Shown one piece after another: positions 1 to 8,947 of a DNA stretch of 64,000 nt. The first letter of the stretch is position 1. Every line of letters begins with the position of its first letter. The DNA comes from Sphingomonadales bacterium EhC05. Its GTDB lineage: Bacteria; Pseudomonadota; Alphaproteobacteria; Sphingomonadales; Sphingomonadaceae. The stretch spans positions 356,533 to 420,532 of the forward strand of contig LXYP01000045.1 in the NCBI GenBank assembly GCA_001650955.1, written 5' to 3'. Under the pieces are notes generated by a model. That model was not told the DNA's origin. It saw only the letters and a list, made by a program, of their open reading frames with translations, and searched no databases. Both the position numbers and the translations under genes were made by a program.

Positions 1-364
1 AACTCATCTCACCTGTTGCGGGATCGATGTCCGGCGTTGGGATCGGCCAATTGGCTGCAATAGCCTTCACTTCATCTTCATTATAGCCAAGCTCTTCCAA
101 ATTCCGGAAAGCGACCAAACGCAGCGAGTGACACGCGGCACAGACTTCCTTGTATACCTGAAAACCGCGCTGCAATTGTTGGCGATCAAATTTACCCAGC
201 GGGCCATCACTCTTGAAGGAAGCCTCTTTGGGCTCCAGATGGAACTGATATTCTACAGCCTTGACCGGCGGGTTTGTAACATACTCGTTCGCCCCCAATA
301 CGAAGGTGACCAGCATCCAGCCTGTGAAAAACAGGCCAATCAACATTCCAAAAATTCTTACCAT
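1..364 (-). CDS. petC: Cytochrome c1, N-terminal part (runs off the window start)
   Basis: Last gene of the bc1 operon and the heme c subunit that takes electrons from the Rieske protein and passes them to soluble cytochrome c on the periplasmic face. The gene is cut by the window edge, so only about 121 residues are seen. It opens with a hydrophobic leader (MVRIFGMLIGLFFTGWML) and then carries the heme-attachment motif CAACH near residue 78. It lies 19 bp after the cytochrome b stop on the same strand, the usual petA-petB-petC order. No standalone cytochrome c1 normally has another role, so the identification rests on motif plus operon position. Confidence 0.9.
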   Translation of the reverse strand, partial: MVRIFGMLIGLFFTGWMLVTFVLGANEYVTNPPVKAVEYQFHLEPKEASFKSDGPLGKFDRQQLQRGFQVYKEVCAACHSLRLVAFRNLEELGYNEDEVKAIAANWPIPTPDIDPATGEMS

Positions 365-383
365 TGCGTCAGATCCCTAATGC

Positions 384-1655
384 TTAACTGGCTTGTTCAA
401 GTGGTTTGCCGGTCACCGCTTCGGTGATACTGTTCGGCAATGGCTCCGGTTTTTCGAAACTGGAAAGTAGCGGCAGAATGATCAAGAAATGCGCGAAATA
501 ATATGCCGTCGCAATCTGGCTCATCATCACGAATGGCTCTTCAGCATGCGCCCCGCCGCAATAGCCCAGCACCGCGATGCATGGGATCAAACCGAACCAG
601 AAAAACTTCTTGAACAGAGGACGATAGCCGCCGGACCGCACAGGAGATTTGTCGAGCCAAGGCAAGAAGAACCAGACCAGGATCGCGGAGAACATCGCCA
701 ATACCCCGAGCAGTTTCGCGGGAATGAACAAGAAGTCTACCGTGAAGGCGCGGAGGATCGCATACCAGGGCCAGAAATACCATTCGGGAACGATATTTGC
801 AGGCGTCGACAAGGGATTGGCCGGTATATAATTTTCTGCATGGCCGAGGAAATTCGGCATGAAGAACAGCATGATGGAGAAGAATATCAATGCCAGACCC
901 AGCGTCCATCCGTCTTTTGCAGTATAATAGGGATGGAATGGAACCGTATCCTGCGGTCCCTTTACATCGACCCCGGTCGGATTGTTCGAACCAGGAATGT
1001 GCAAAGCCCAAATGTGCAGAATGATCACGCCAACAATCATGAATGGCAGTAGATAATGGAGTGAGAAAAAGCGGTTGAGCGCTGCATTATCAGGCGCAAA
1101 ACCACCCAGCAGAAGCTCTTGAATAGGTGTACCAACCAGAGGGATTGCCTCAAACAGACCGGTAATGACCTTTGCACCCCAGAAACTCATCTGCCCCCAG
1201 GGAAGAACATAGCCCATGAAAGCAGTTGCCATCGCCAAGAGATAAATGACCACACCAAGCAGCCAGATCATCTCGCGCGGTGCCTTATAGGAGCCGTAAT
1301 AGAGGCCGCGTCCGATATGGAGATAGATCGCCATGAAGAAGAAACTTGCGCCATTCGCATGGGCATAGCGGAACATCCAGCCGCTGTTCACGTCGCGCAT
1401 GATATGCTCGACGGAATCAAAAGCAATATCGGCATTGGCCGCATAATGCATCGCCAGGATGATCCCGGTTACGATCTGCACAACCAGAAAAATTCCGGCC
1501 AGTGAACCGAAATTCCACATATAGTTCAGGTTGCGTGGTGCCGGGTAGCCCGCGCCAAGACTGTTATAAACGAAGCGCGGCAACGGCAGCTTCTCGTCCA
1601 TCCACTGACCAAATTCAGTGGAAGGTGTATAATGTTTTGCCCAAGGAAAGCTCAT
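384..1655 (-). CDS. petB: Cytochrome b of the bc1 complex
   Basis: Membrane core of ubiquinol-cytochrome c reductase; it binds two b hemes and the Qo and Qi quinone sites. The 423-residue protein has eight or so hydrophobic helices. Paired heme ligands are visible as H99/H113 and H200/H214, each pair 14 residues apart as in the family, and the Qo-site PEWY motif is at residues 290-293. Length matches alphaproteobacterial cytochrome b. It sits 14 bp after the Rieske gene and 19 bp before cytochrome c1, so the three are almost certainly one transcript. Confidence 0.97.
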   Translation of the reverse strand: MSFPWAKHYTPSTEFGQWMDEKLPLPRFVYNSLGAGYPAPRNLNYMWNFGSLAGIFLVVQIVTGIILAMHYAANADIAFDSVEHIMRDVNSGWMFRYAHANGASFFFMAIYLHIGRGLYYGSYKAPREMIWLLGVVIYLLAMATAFMGYVLPWGQMSFWGAKVITGLFEAIPLVGTPIQELLLGGFAPDNAALNRFFSLHYLLPFMIVGVIILHIWALHIPGSNNPTGVDVKGPQDTVPFHPYYTAKDGWTLGLALIFFSIMLFFMPNFLGHAENYIPANPLSTPANIVPEWYFWPWYAILRAFTVDFLFIPAKLLGVLAMFSAILVWFFLPWLDKSPVRSGGYRPLFKKFFWFGLIPCIAVLGYCGGAHAEEPFVMMSQIATAYYFAHFLIILPLLSSFEKPEPLPNSITEAVTGKPLEQAS

Positions 1656-1669
1656 CGTTATTCTGTCCT

Positions 1670-2233
1670 TTAGCCGATTTTCACGACGGTATCTGAGAGG
1701 AATTCATGTTCTGGAACGACCAGATTGGTCGGTGCCGGACCTTTGCGAATACGCGCGGCGGTATCATAGTGCGAGCCATGGCATGGGCAGAAATAGCCGC
1801 CATATTCGCCTTTGACTTCACCTTGAGCCGCTCCAAGTGGAACACAACCCAGATGGGTACAAACCCCCAAGGTGATCAGCCAATTTTCTTTTCCGGCCGT
1901 CGTCCTGTCTGCCAAAGTTTCTGGATCGCGAAGCTCATCCAGACTCACGGCATTTGCTTCCGCAATTTCAGGTGCCGTCAGATTGCGAATGAAAATCGGC
2001 TGCTTGCGCCAACTGGTCTTGATCGACTGCCCTTCTTCGATCGCCGAAATATCAACTTCGATCGATGCCAGCGCGAGCACGTCGGCGCTTGGGTTCATCT
2101 GGTTGACCAGAGGAAATACGGTTGCAACCGCTCCCGCACCGGCAAAACTCACCGCCGCAATATTGATAAAATCGCGACGCCGAACGCCACCTTCTTCTGA
2201 GACTGCCGATTCAGCTGTTTCAACCGTTGCCAT
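1670..2233 (-). CDS. petA: Ubiquinol-cytochrome c reductase Rieske Fe-S subunit
   Basis: First gene of the bc1 operon; its 2Fe-2S cluster takes one electron from ubiquinol and delivers it to cytochrome c1. I placed the start at 2233 (MATVETAES), giving 187 residues; the longer open frame upstream would add a stretch unlike any Rieske N-terminus. A twin-arginine type anchor (RRRDF followed by a hydrophobic stretch) is near residues 18-45. The two cluster-binding loops are clear: CTHLGC and CPCHGSH. It is divergent from trmL, leaving about 170 bp for two promoters. Confidence 0.96.
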   Translation of the reverse strand: MATVETAESAVSEEGGVRRRDFINIAAVSFAGAGAVATVFPLVNQMNPSADVLALASIEVDISAIEEGQSIKTSWRKQPIFIRNLTAPEIAEANAVSLDELRDPETLADRTTAGKENWLITLGVCTHLGCVPLGAAQGEVKGEYGGYFCPCHGSHYDTAARIRKGPAPTNLVVPEHEFLSDTVVKIG

Positions 2234-2407
2234 GCAAACAAACCTTATTAATTGGTATGACCCCTGTCTGCCCGAACGTCCGTAACTGCTCAACAGCAGA
2301 TTAGACAGGCAGCGAATTGCGCGCCTGATAGCCGCCCAATGAGGGGTTTGCCAACAGGGAATTTTCGATTGACCGAACATATTCTGATAGCCCATGTACT
2401 CCAGCCC

Positions 2408-2866
2408 ATGAGAGTAGCACTTTATCAACCCGACATTGCTGGAAATTTAGGAACAATATTAAGGACTTGCGCTTGTTTACAAGTCTCAGTCGACATCATA
2501 GAACCATGTGGTTTTCCATTTAGCGATCGCAGTCTCAAACGCGCCGGCATGGATTATTTTGATCATGTCCAATATACTCGGCATCCTGACTGGGATGCAT
2601 TTGATGCATCCCTCGATTCTCGTCCGGCCAGAATTATTCTCTTTTCGAGCAAGGCTGAAACGGCTTTCCACGAATTTGAATATCAAAAAGATGATGTTTT
2701 GCTGTTCGGTTCAGAGAGCACAGGCGTGCCACAGAATATACATGATCGAGCGGATGAACGGGTCACAATCAAAATGACAACCGGGATGCGTAGCTTGAAT
2801 CTGGCGGTCTCTGCTGGCATGGCATTAGGCGAAGCTTTGAAACAGACAGGACAATTTCCGGAATGA
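2408..2866 (+). CDS. trmL: tRNA (cytidine/uridine-34 2'-O) methyltransferase TrmL
   Basis: SPOUT-class methyltransferase that 2'-O-methylates the wobble base of certain leucine tRNAs. The start at 2408 (MRVALYQPDIAGN) fits the family N-terminus; an in-frame extension to 2339 does not. The product is 152 residues, the usual short TrmL size. Typical family stretches are visible: N-terminal IAGNLGTILRTC, central LLFGSESTGVP, and the C-terminal MRSLNLAVSAGMALGEAL region that forms the SAM-binding knot. Its stop overlaps the hemF start by four bases (ATGA), so the two genes are translationally coupled. Confidence 0.92.
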   Translation: MRVALYQPDIAGNLGTILRTCACLQVSVDIIEPCGFPFSDRSLKRAGMDYFDHVQYTRHPDWDAFDASLDSRPARIILFSSKAETAFHEFEYQKDDVLLFGSESTGVPQNIHDRADERVTIKMTTGMRSLNLAVSAGMALGEALKQTGQFPE

Positions 2867-3720
2867 CGAAACAGCTTGATGACCAGCAGCTTACCGCGCA
2901 AAAATGGTTCAAGGAATTGCGCGATCAGATCTGTGCAGAATTTGAAGCGATTGAACAGGAAGCCGGCAGCGACGCCAAATTCAACTACACGCCTTGGGAT
3001 CGTCTGAATCATGATGACACGCATGGTGGCGGTGGCACCCAAGGGGTGATGAAGGGCAAAGTCTTTGAAAAGGTTGGAGTCAATATCTCTACCGTCGATG
3101 GGACCTTCAGCGAAGAATTTTCCAAACAGATCAATGGTGCCGCCGACGATCCCCGTTTTTTTGCAACCGGAGTCAGCCTCGTCGCCCATATGGCCAATCC
3201 GCATGTGCCCAACGTTCATATGAATACGCGGTTCCTGTGCACCACCAAACGTTGGTTTGGTGGCGGTGCAGATCTTAATCCAGCCATCCCCGTAGAAGAA
3301 GATACGGACGCGTTTCACGCACGATTGCGTTCAGCCTGTGCGGCGCATAATCCCGAATATTATCCGAGGTTCAAAAAATGGGCGGATGACTATTTCTATA
3401 TCCCCCACCGCAAGGTTCACCGGGGCGTTGGAGGAATTTTCTACGATCATCTCGAACTGGAAAAAGAGCCGGATTTTGATCGGCATTTTGCATTTACCCA
3501 GGATGTCGGCCGGGCGTTTTTGGACATTTTCCCGAAGCTCGTTCGCAATCGCATGCATGCCGACTGGACTGCTGAAGACAAGCATCAGCAACTGGTCTGG
3601 CGGGGGCGCTATGCAGAATTCAACCTGGTTTATGATCGCGGCACGACATTCGGTCTCAAAACCGGTGGCAACGTCGATGCGATATTGATGAGTCTGCCAC
3701 CCGAAGCCAAATGGGATTAG
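2863..3720 (+). CDS. hemF: Oxygen-dependent coproporphyrinogen-III oxidase
   Basis: Converts coproporphyrinogen III to protoporphyrinogen IX with O2 in heme synthesis. The 285-residue protein has the family signature regions: GGGGTQGVMKGKVFEK near the N-terminus, MNTRFLCTTKRWFGGGADLNP in the centre and GRYAEFNLVYDRGT near the end (each quoted in part). Length is normal for bacterial HemF. It is coupled to trmL by an ATGA overlap. Heme supply next to the heme-rich bc1 operon is functionally sensible but lies on the other strand, so co-regulation is not shown. Confidence 0.96.
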   Translation: MTKQLDDQQLTAQKWFKELRDQICAEFEAIEQEAGSDAKFNYTPWDRLNHDDTHGGGGTQGVMKGKVFEKVGVNISTVDGTFSEEFSKQINGAADDPRFFATGVSLVAHMANPHVPNVHMNTRFLCTTKRWFGGGADLNPAIPVEEDTDAFHARLRSACAAHNPEYYPRFKKWADDYFYIPHRKVHRGVGGIFYDHLELEKEPDFDRHFAFTQDVGRAFLDIFPKLVRNRMHADWTAEDKHQQLVWRGRYAEFNLVYDRGTTFGLKTGGNVDAILMSLPPEAKWD

Positions 3721-3730
3721 TCTGGATCAG

Positions 3731-4309
3731 ATGACTTTAACCAATGTTCCCAAGGGCCATGTTGCAACCATAGTGACTCATTTGGAGATGCTTGAAGCGC
3801 CGATCCTTGCAGAGACAGAATCAAGCCTTTCGATGATATATTGGCCGAATCCGGATGTTGACCAATATCTCGCGCTATTCCGCAAGGTCGGAGAGCCTTG
3901 GCTCTGGATATCTCGATTATTGATGAATCGGAATGAGTTGGAAGCGATTCTAAGGCAGCCGACAACGGAAATATCGCTCATCCGCAAGGGCGAGCATATC
4001 GTTGGCTTCGCCGAACTGGATTTTCGAGAAACTGGTCAATGTGAAATCGCCTTTTTCGGGCTTGTCCCGGACATGAACGGCAAAGGCCATGGCGACTGGA
4101 TGATGAGTCAGGTGTTGAAGAAAGCCTGGCGCGATGGAATCGACAGGGTGTGGTTGCATACATGTACGCAAGACTCGCCGCGCGCGCTGCCATTCTACCA
4201 AAGAACCGGTTTCAGAATTTTCGGTCAGGAAATCGGGACAATGGAAGACCCGCGGCTAGCTGGCCTATTTCCAGAAACGGCGGGCCCTCACGTCCCGCTG
4301 CTCAGCTAA
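3731..4309 (+). CDS. GNAT-family N-acetyltransferase
   Basis: Acetyl-CoA-dependent acyltransferase of unknown substrate, 192 residues. The acetyl-CoA binding motif is seen around residues 112-120 (VPDMNGKGHGDWMM), followed by the family's C-terminal LPFYQRTGFRIFG segment. It begins 10 bp after hemF and so probably shares its transcript. The last eight bases overlap the 3' end of the convergent membrane-protein gene. The substrate cannot be told from sequence. Confidence 0.85.
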   Translation: MTLTNVPKGHVATIVTHLEMLEAPILAETESSLSMIYWPNPDVDQYLALFRKVGEPWLWISRLLMNRNELEAILRQPTTEISLIRKGEHIVGFAELDFRETGQCEIAFFGLVPDMNGKGHGDWMMSQVLKKAWRDGIDRVWLHTCTQDSPRALPFYQRTGFRIFGQEIGTMEDPRLAGLFPETAGPHVPLLS

Positions 4310-5054
4310 AAATTTCTTCTACATTCTGCTTTTTGCCGGTTAACTCAATGTAGATTGAGACGGTGACCGTGGTTAGAAGAATCTGGAAGATCGTACCCGT
4401 GAGCGCGGCGACCAGACTTCCGATCAACGGCCACCCTGCCCCACTTGTCGCGAGGCCGGTAACCACGCCGGTTACAGCCTGTAATACCCCGATAGTGACA
4501 ATCCCAACGACATATATGATGAGCAGAAACATCATGATTGAGAAACCATTGCCTTTGGTGGCAGCCCAACTGTTCTTGAGAATCTCCAATGGATTGCGCT
4601 CTGGCGTGTCCGCGACAAATACCGGAACCAGAATGAGCCGGCAGAAGATATAAAAACCGGGGATGATGAACAGCATCAATCCTCCGAAAAATGCGAATCC
4701 CGCCAACAGGTTTACGATGATGAAAACCACAAACGCTTTGAAAGTCCGGCGCAAATTCTCAGCCACAGTGAAATTATCCGAGGGTGTCAGAGCAAAGCAA
4801 ATCGCGAGAACACCAAAGCTGATGAACAGGTTGGAGGTCACGATCGCGATTAGATTCTCACTAAAATAGGCCGAGTAGACCGCCATCATGGCGTCCAAGT
4901 CCTCATTTCCGTTCAAGAGCGGCTCGCCGACAAATTGCGCCATCAGAAGCGTGGGCAGAAAAACGAATACGCCCGCAATTGCCACTATAGCCTCTTTATG
5001 GGCGCCAAAGAGCGCCATCGCGCCGTTCCAGCATTGCATGTAATTGAGTTTCAT
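4302..5054 (-). CDS. Multi-pass inner-membrane protein of unknown function
   Basis: A 250-residue hydrophobic protein with about five or six membrane segments (for example residues 20-40, 75-95, 110-135, 165-195 and 205-245) and long stretches of small residues. The layout, including an [16 protein letters not shown] amphipathic stretch before a helix, resembles the glycerophosphodiester phosphodiesterase membrane-domain / YciC-like group, which is a weak match only. It is a single-gene unit: convergent with the GNAT gene and divergent from lipB. Function not assigned. Confidence 0.75.
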   Translation of the reverse strand: MKLNYMQCWNGAMALFGAHKEAIVAIAGVFVFLPTLLMAQFVGEPLLNGNEDLDAMMAVYSAYFSENLIAIVTSNLFISFGVLAICFALTPSDNFTVAENLRRTFKAFVVFIIVNLLAGFAFFGGLMLFIIPGFYIFCRLILVPVFVADTPERNPLEILKNSWAATKGNGFSIMMFLLIIYVVGIVTIGVLQAVTGVVTGLATSGAGWPLIGSLVAALTGTIFQILLTTVTVSIYIELTGKKQNVEEIFS

Positions 5055-5128
5055 TAATCCAATCCCCGGATACGCTTTTCGTCATGACGCCCCTTGCCAC
5101 CGCAGCATCAAGAGTGCACGAAATTTCT

Positions 5129-5773
5129 ATGAATCTACTAAACGATATCGAATGGCGCGTTTCGACTCAACAAATTGCCTATCCAGAAGCGCTTGCTGAG
5201 ATGGAAAGTCGCAATGCGGCCGTGCAGGCTGGCGAACAGAAGGAATTGATCTGGCTGTTGGAGCACCCACCGCTTTACACAGCAGGGACCAGCTCTGATC
5301 CGACCGAATTGCTGAGCCAGGAATTTCCTGTCTTCGAAACCGGGAGAGGCGGCCGTCATACCTATCACGGGCCAGGGCAGCGGGTTGGCTATGTCATTTT
5401 GAATCTGAAAAAACGGAAATCCGATGTTCGGGGGTTTGTTCACGCGGTTGAGGCCTGGGTCATCGCGGCACTGGCCGAATGCCGCATCACGGCGCGCGCG
5501 GTTGATGGCCGAGTCGGTATCTGGTGTGATACGCCCGACGGACAGGAAGCCAAAATTGGTGCCATCGGGATCAGGATCCGCAAATGGGTCACAATGCATG
5601 GCTTCTCTGTGAATATCGATCCTGATCTGAGCCATTTTGCGGGAATCATCCCATGCGGGATCAGCGAGTATCCCGTGACCAGCATGAAACAACTGGGTAT
5701 CGCAATAAAGCTTCAGGAGTTTGATGAAGCTTTGTATAAAACGGCTGACGCATTCCTCTCTGCAATTGATTAA
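5129..5773 (+). CDS. lipB: Lipoyl(octanoyl) transferase
   Basis: Transfers octanoate from acyl carrier protein to the lipoyl domains of 2-oxoacid dehydrogenases and GcvH, the first step of lipoate synthesis. Visible family blocks are [14 protein letters not shown], the [15 protein letters not shown] block, and [19 protein letters not shown] containing the catalytic lysine region, with the conserved cysteine in IIPCGI near the end. Start chosen at 5129 ([11 protein letters not shown], 214 residues) from family-like spacing; an in-frame ATG at 5084 would add 15 residues, and neither start has a strong ribosome binding site. Confidence 0.94.
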   Translation: MNLLNDIEWRVSTQQIAYPEALAEMESRNAAVQAGEQKELIWLLEHPPLYTAGTSSDPTELLSQEFPVFETGRGGRHTYHGPGQRVGYVILNLKKRKSDVRGFVHAVEAWVIAALAECRITARAVDGRVGIWCDTPDGQEAKIGAIGIRIRKWVTMHGFSVNIDPDLSHFAGIIPCGISEYPVTSMKQLGIAIKLQEFDEALYKTADAFLSAID

Positions 5774-5820
5774 GGTCGGCCAAGGACTATGCTGGCACAA
5801 TCGGATAAAGAGGAAAAACT

Positions 5821-6072
5821 ATGACCAAGATGACAAATATATCCGCTTTGGCAGCGTTCGCGCTTTTGACTTCCGCCTGTTCGGGAGAGGGTGCGCCAGA
5901 TGCCGATGACGTGACAGAAACGCAGATGGATGATGTCGAGGTTATCGATGGTACGATCAGCGACGATATGGTCGATGTCGATGCACAGCCCAATGCGGAT
6001 GTGACCGGGGAATCGGAAAGCTCCAGCGATGCAAGCGATGACGCAGCAGCCGAAGAAGCAGCGACAGAATAG
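5821..6072 (+). CDS. Small, strongly acidic lipoprotein
   Basis: An 83-residue protein with a short lipoprotein signal peptide ending in the lipobox LTSAC, so the mature protein should begin at the lipidated cysteine (residue 20). The mature part is almost entirely Asp, Glu, Ser, Thr and Ala (for example ETQMDDVEVID and the final DDAAAEEAATE) and is probably disordered. A good Shine-Dalgarno (AGAGGAA) lies just upstream. It follows lipB by 47 bp. No domain is recognised; a surface or periplasmic cation-binding or spacer role would be guesswork. Confidence 0.7.
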   Translation: MTKMTNISALAAFALLTSACSGEGAPDADDVTETQMDDVEVIDGTISDDMVDVDAQPNADVTGESESSSDASDDAAAEEAATE

Positions 6073-6096
6073 AATTGGATGACGGGTGGCTGGTTG

Positions 6097-6741
6097 CTAA
6101 GCCAGCCCTAGAATTTTGTGATTCTGCAGCGAAAGCCGCCATTTTGGATGGGCTTGCACAAACCGGATCGCCGATTGCAGATTTTCTGCGCTTACAGCTG
6201 GATCATTGATCGCATCCATCGGTTGCAGGAGAAGATTGGCAAAGCCCCAATCTTCCATGGCCTGCCATTGACTCCCCGCCTGCGGCCAAACCAGTTTGAG
6301 TTCATCGCCCGAAGATTGGATCGTTTCACTGCCCGCTTTGGGACTGATGCAAATCCAGTCTATCGAGCGGGGCACGGGCAGCGTTCCATTGCTTTCGATC
6401 GCGATATAGAAGCCTTGATCATGAAGGGCGCCGATCAGTGCGTCATCGACCTGCAACATCGGTTCGCCACCCGTCAAAACGATGAAACGGGATTCCCTGT
6501 TGCCATCCCATTTGTCCGCCGCCGCGGCGGCCAATTCAGCCGCAGTTGCGAACCGTCCGCCGTCCTCGCCATCCATGCCGACGAAATCGGTATCGCAAAA
6601 TTTGCAGATCGCAGTGCTGCGATCTTTCTCCAGACCCGACCATAGATTACAGCCTGCAAACCGCATGAACACTGCCCTGCGGCCGGAATGGACGCCCTCG
6701 CCTTGCAGCGTCAGAAACAGCTCCTTGACCGCATAGCTCAT
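6097..6741 (-). CDS. queE: 7-carboxy-7-deazaguanine synthase (radical SAM)
   Basis: Radical SAM enzyme that rearranges 6-carboxytetrahydropterin to 7-carboxy-7-deazaguanine in queuosine synthesis. The 214-residue protein has the longer cluster motif of the QueE variant, C31-X14-C46-X2-C49 (CNLWSG...CKFC), rather than the common CX3CX2C. The early LQGEGVHSGRRAVFMRF and VLTGGEPMLQ segments are family-typical. The gene overlaps queC by four bases, so the two steps of the pathway are made from one transcript. Confidence 0.95.
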   Translation of the reverse strand: MSYAVKELFLTLQGEGVHSGRRAVFMRFAGCNLWSGLEKDRSTAICKFCDTDFVGMDGEDGGRFATAAELAAAAADKWDGNRESRFIVLTGGEPMLQVDDALIGALHDQGFYIAIESNGTLPVPRSIDWICISPKAGSETIQSSGDELKLVWPQAGSQWQAMEDWGFANLLLQPMDAINDPAVSAENLQSAIRFVQAHPKWRLSLQNHKILGLA

Positions 6742-7424
6742 GACTGCGCGTAACGCGTAGGATCGGAAATCCCGGCTTCCTCGAAACCTTTGCGCCGCAA
6801 TCTGCAGCTATCGCAATATCCGCAGTGCAAGTCGCCTTCTGCCGGATCATAGCATGACCAGCTCAGTGCAGGATCGATGTCGAGCCGTTTTGCTTCCTTC
6901 GCGATATCCGCTTTTGTCATATATTGCAGTGGCGTATGGATGGAAAAGCCGCTGCCTTCATCTCCCGCCTTGGTCGCCAAATCCGCGATTCGTTCAAAAG
7001 CCTCGATAAATTCGGGGCGGCAATCTGGATAGCCGGAATAGTCCAGCGCATTGACGCCAATGAATATATCGCGGGCATTGCGCGCTTCGGCAAAGCCCAG
7101 GGTCAGAGAAAGGAAAATCAAATTACGTGCGGGGACATAGGTCACCGGAATATCATCTCCGACTCCCGATTTGGGCACCTCAATATCGTCGGTAAGCGCC
7201 GAACCGCCGAAACGGCTCAGATCGAGCGGCATGATGATATGTTCTTCAATATTCAGTGTCGCCGCAATTTTGCGAGCGGATTCCAGCTCAATCTTGTGCC
7301 GCTGATTATAGTCGATGGTCAGCGCCGCAATCTTATAGCCTCGCTCGCGCGCCAACGCTGCGGAAACCATGGAGTCCATACCGCCGGAAAGAAGTACGAT
7401 TGCTGTTTTGATATCGTTCGCCAT
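6738..7424 (-). CDS. queC: 7-cyano-7-deazaguanine synthase
   Basis: ATP-dependent conversion of 7-carboxy-7-deazaguanine to preQ0, the step after QueE. The 228-residue protein shows the PP-loop LLSGGMDS at residues 11-18, the substrate region YVPARNLIFLSLT, and the zinc-binding cysteine group WSCYDP...CGYCDSC near the C-terminus. It is the first gene of the queC-queE pair; QueD is not in the window. A short hairpin lies just upstream at 7441-7458, but I see no convincing preQ1 riboswitch. Confidence 0.96.
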   Translation of the reverse strand: MANDIKTAIVLLSGGMDSMVSAALARERGYKIAALTIDYNQRHKIELESARKIAATLNIEEHIIMPLDLSRFGGSALTDDIEVPKSGVGDDIPVTYVPARNLIFLSLTLGFAEARNARDIFIGVNALDYSGYPDCRPEFIEAFERIADLATKAGDEGSGFSIHTPLQYMTKADIAKEAKRLDIDPALSWSCYDPAEGDLHCGYCDSCRLRRKGFEEAGISDPTRYAQS

Positions 7425-7440
7425 GGAGCGTCCCGCTAGT

Positions 7441-7458
7441 CACCTTGAACGCAAGGTG
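7441..7458. repeat. Short perfect inverted repeat upstream of queC
   Basis: CACCTTG and CAAGGTG form a 7-bp stem with a 4-base loop between the 3' end of the secreted hypothetical (7482) and the queC start (7424). It lacks a T-run on either strand, so it is not a standard intrinsic terminator. It could be an RNA hairpin in the queC leader; its role is not known. Confidence 0.4.
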
Positions 7459-7481
7459 CAAGCTTTGAACCCAAATTCGTT

Positions 7482-7889
7482 CTAACAATCGCCGGTGCGG
7501 CGACCTTCAGCGCTGAACGAAAAGGGAGAATTATCTGCAATGCCTTGCGAATGAATCTGGATCAAGCCACTCGATTCGCGCCGGATTTCGGTCACGCCAT
7601 GGCCGAGCTCGCCACATTTGTAGCTGACCCGCAAAACCGACGGGCTATTCTCGATGACATATTGTGAGCAACTCGCGCCGCTATGCTGAACCTGCAACAA
7701 AATCGCAGGATCGCCGAGGCAAAGTTGGCGACCTTCTTCCTGCGCTCCTCGTTCTTTCAATGACCAATTGCCTTTTTGGAGTCCTTCAAGAACCTCGAAA
7801 GTCGGGGTTTGAGCAGGCGCTGAAACAGAGAGAGCAAAAAAGATACCCAGAGATGTGGCAATGGCTTTGATCATTGTCTTTGCAGGCAT
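7482..7889 (-). CDS. Secreted protein of unknown function
   Basis: 135 residues with a clear signal peptide (hydrophobic ATSLGIFFALSVSAPAQ, likely cleaved after the AQ near residue 27). The start at 7889 is supported by a strong AAAGGAG eight bases upstream. The mature part has cysteines in RQLCLGD, GASCSQ, SYKCGE and the terminal GDC, suggesting two disulfides. The size and the KGNWSLKERG start with a later SFSAEGRRTG end recall the DUF3617 type of periplasmic proteins, but this is only a resemblance. Confidence 0.7.
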   Translation of the reverse strand: MPAKTMIKAIATSLGIFFALSVSAPAQTPTFEVLEGLQKGNWSLKERGAQEEGRQLCLGDPAILLQVQHSGASCSQYVIENSPSVLRVSYKCGELGHGVTEIRRESSGLIQIHSQGIADNSPFSFSAEGRRTGDC

Positions 7890-8044
7890 GTTGCACTCCT
7901 TTCAGTATTTTTACGTAGATCGGCCCGGATCACTCATTGTCCCGTCTACTCGCTATCTTCTCAATATGGCGACAATCGCGCGCAATCACGGTTTTCGATA
8001 GGACTTTTTCGACAAATCGGGGATGATCACCATCCCGGCGAGAA

Positions 8045-8947
8045 TTAATTGTTCAAACTGGCTTCAGTAATCTTGAATATCCGACTACAAAATGCGCAAT
8101 CAATTGAAATACTTCCGTCCGCTTCCACCATATCCGTCTTATCCTTTTTTGGAAATCGCGCGATAACGTCCCGGATATGATCTTCATTACAGCGGCAACC
8201 CTTAACGCACGGTTTACCGTTTAAAACTCTCACCTCGTCGCTCTCGCTAAACAAGCGCCAAAGCAGATCCTCCAATGACAATCTGCTATCGATGAGTTCG
8301 ACGGCCTTCACGCTCCCCGCCATGATCGCCACATGTTCCCATTCTGGATGGTCCAGGCGGACATGGAGTCTTTCTCGCCCCTCTTCCCCATCGGGAAGAT
8401 GCTGAACCAGCAAGCCGCCGACGGTCATCGCATCATTATCCCCATCGACCGCGACCCGGATCAATGTTGGCAATTGCTCGGACTGATAGAAATAATTCTG
8501 CACCGCTTCGGACAGACTTTCACCTTCCAGCGGCACGATGCCCTGACTCCTGCCTCGCGGTGCGGGTTGATCAAATGTTATCGCCAGATAGCCTTTGCCG
8601 AATAGAGCCATCAGGCTGGGCTCTACGGCCTGCTCGGCCAAGCGCTCGGCATCAAACTGGACATAGCCACGCAATTCGCCATCTTTATAGTCACAGACCA
8701 GCAGGTTAATAATCCCGGCTTCGGTCTGCGCCTGCATCGTCAACTGGGATTCTTCGTCCTTGAGCATCGTTCCCAGCATCGCGGTCAAGCACAGGGCTTC
8801 CGCCAAAACATCTCTTATCTGCGCAGGATATCTGTGCGCAGATAGAATTTGGTTGAGCACCGGCCCAAGCCGAACCGCTCGTCCGCGACAATTTTTGGCC
8901 GGTATAGAAAAGCTTAGATTCTGATCAATGAAGGTGGGATCGGACAC
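8045..8947 (-). CDS. hslO: Hsp33-type redox-regulated chaperone
   Basis: Cytoplasmic holdase activated by oxidation and unfolding of its C-terminal zinc domain. The 300-residue protein has the four redox cysteines in the expected arrangement: CRC in CVKGCRCNEDH and CAFC about 30 residues later near the C-terminus. The N-terminal region (SIPAKNCRGRAVRLGPVL) and the LMALFGKGYLAITFDQ core fit the alphaproteobacterial family. It starts with GTG, one base overlapping the argF stop (TAGTG), so it is translated from the arg transcript. argD-argF-hslO is a common alphaproteobacterial order. Confidence 0.93.
   Translation of the reverse strand: MSDPTFIDQNLSFSIPAKNCRGRAVRLGPVLNQILSAHRYPAQIRDVLAEALCLTAMLGTMLKDEESQLTMQAQTEAGIINLLVCDYKDGELRGYVQFDAERLAEQAVEPSLMALFGKGYLAITFDQPAPRGRSQGIVPLEGESLSEAVQNYFYQSEQLPTLIRVAVDGDNDAMTVGGLLVQHLPDGEEGRERLHVRLDHPEWEHVAIMAGSVKAVELIDSRLSLEDLLWRLFSESDEVRVLNGKPCVKGCRCNEDHIRDVIARFPKKDKTDMVEADGSISIDCAFCSRIFKITEASLNN

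Noticed and set aside
7425..7481. preQ1 riboswitch upstream of queC
   Set aside because: The interval is too short and lacks the C-rich loop and A-rich tail of the preQ1 aptamer.
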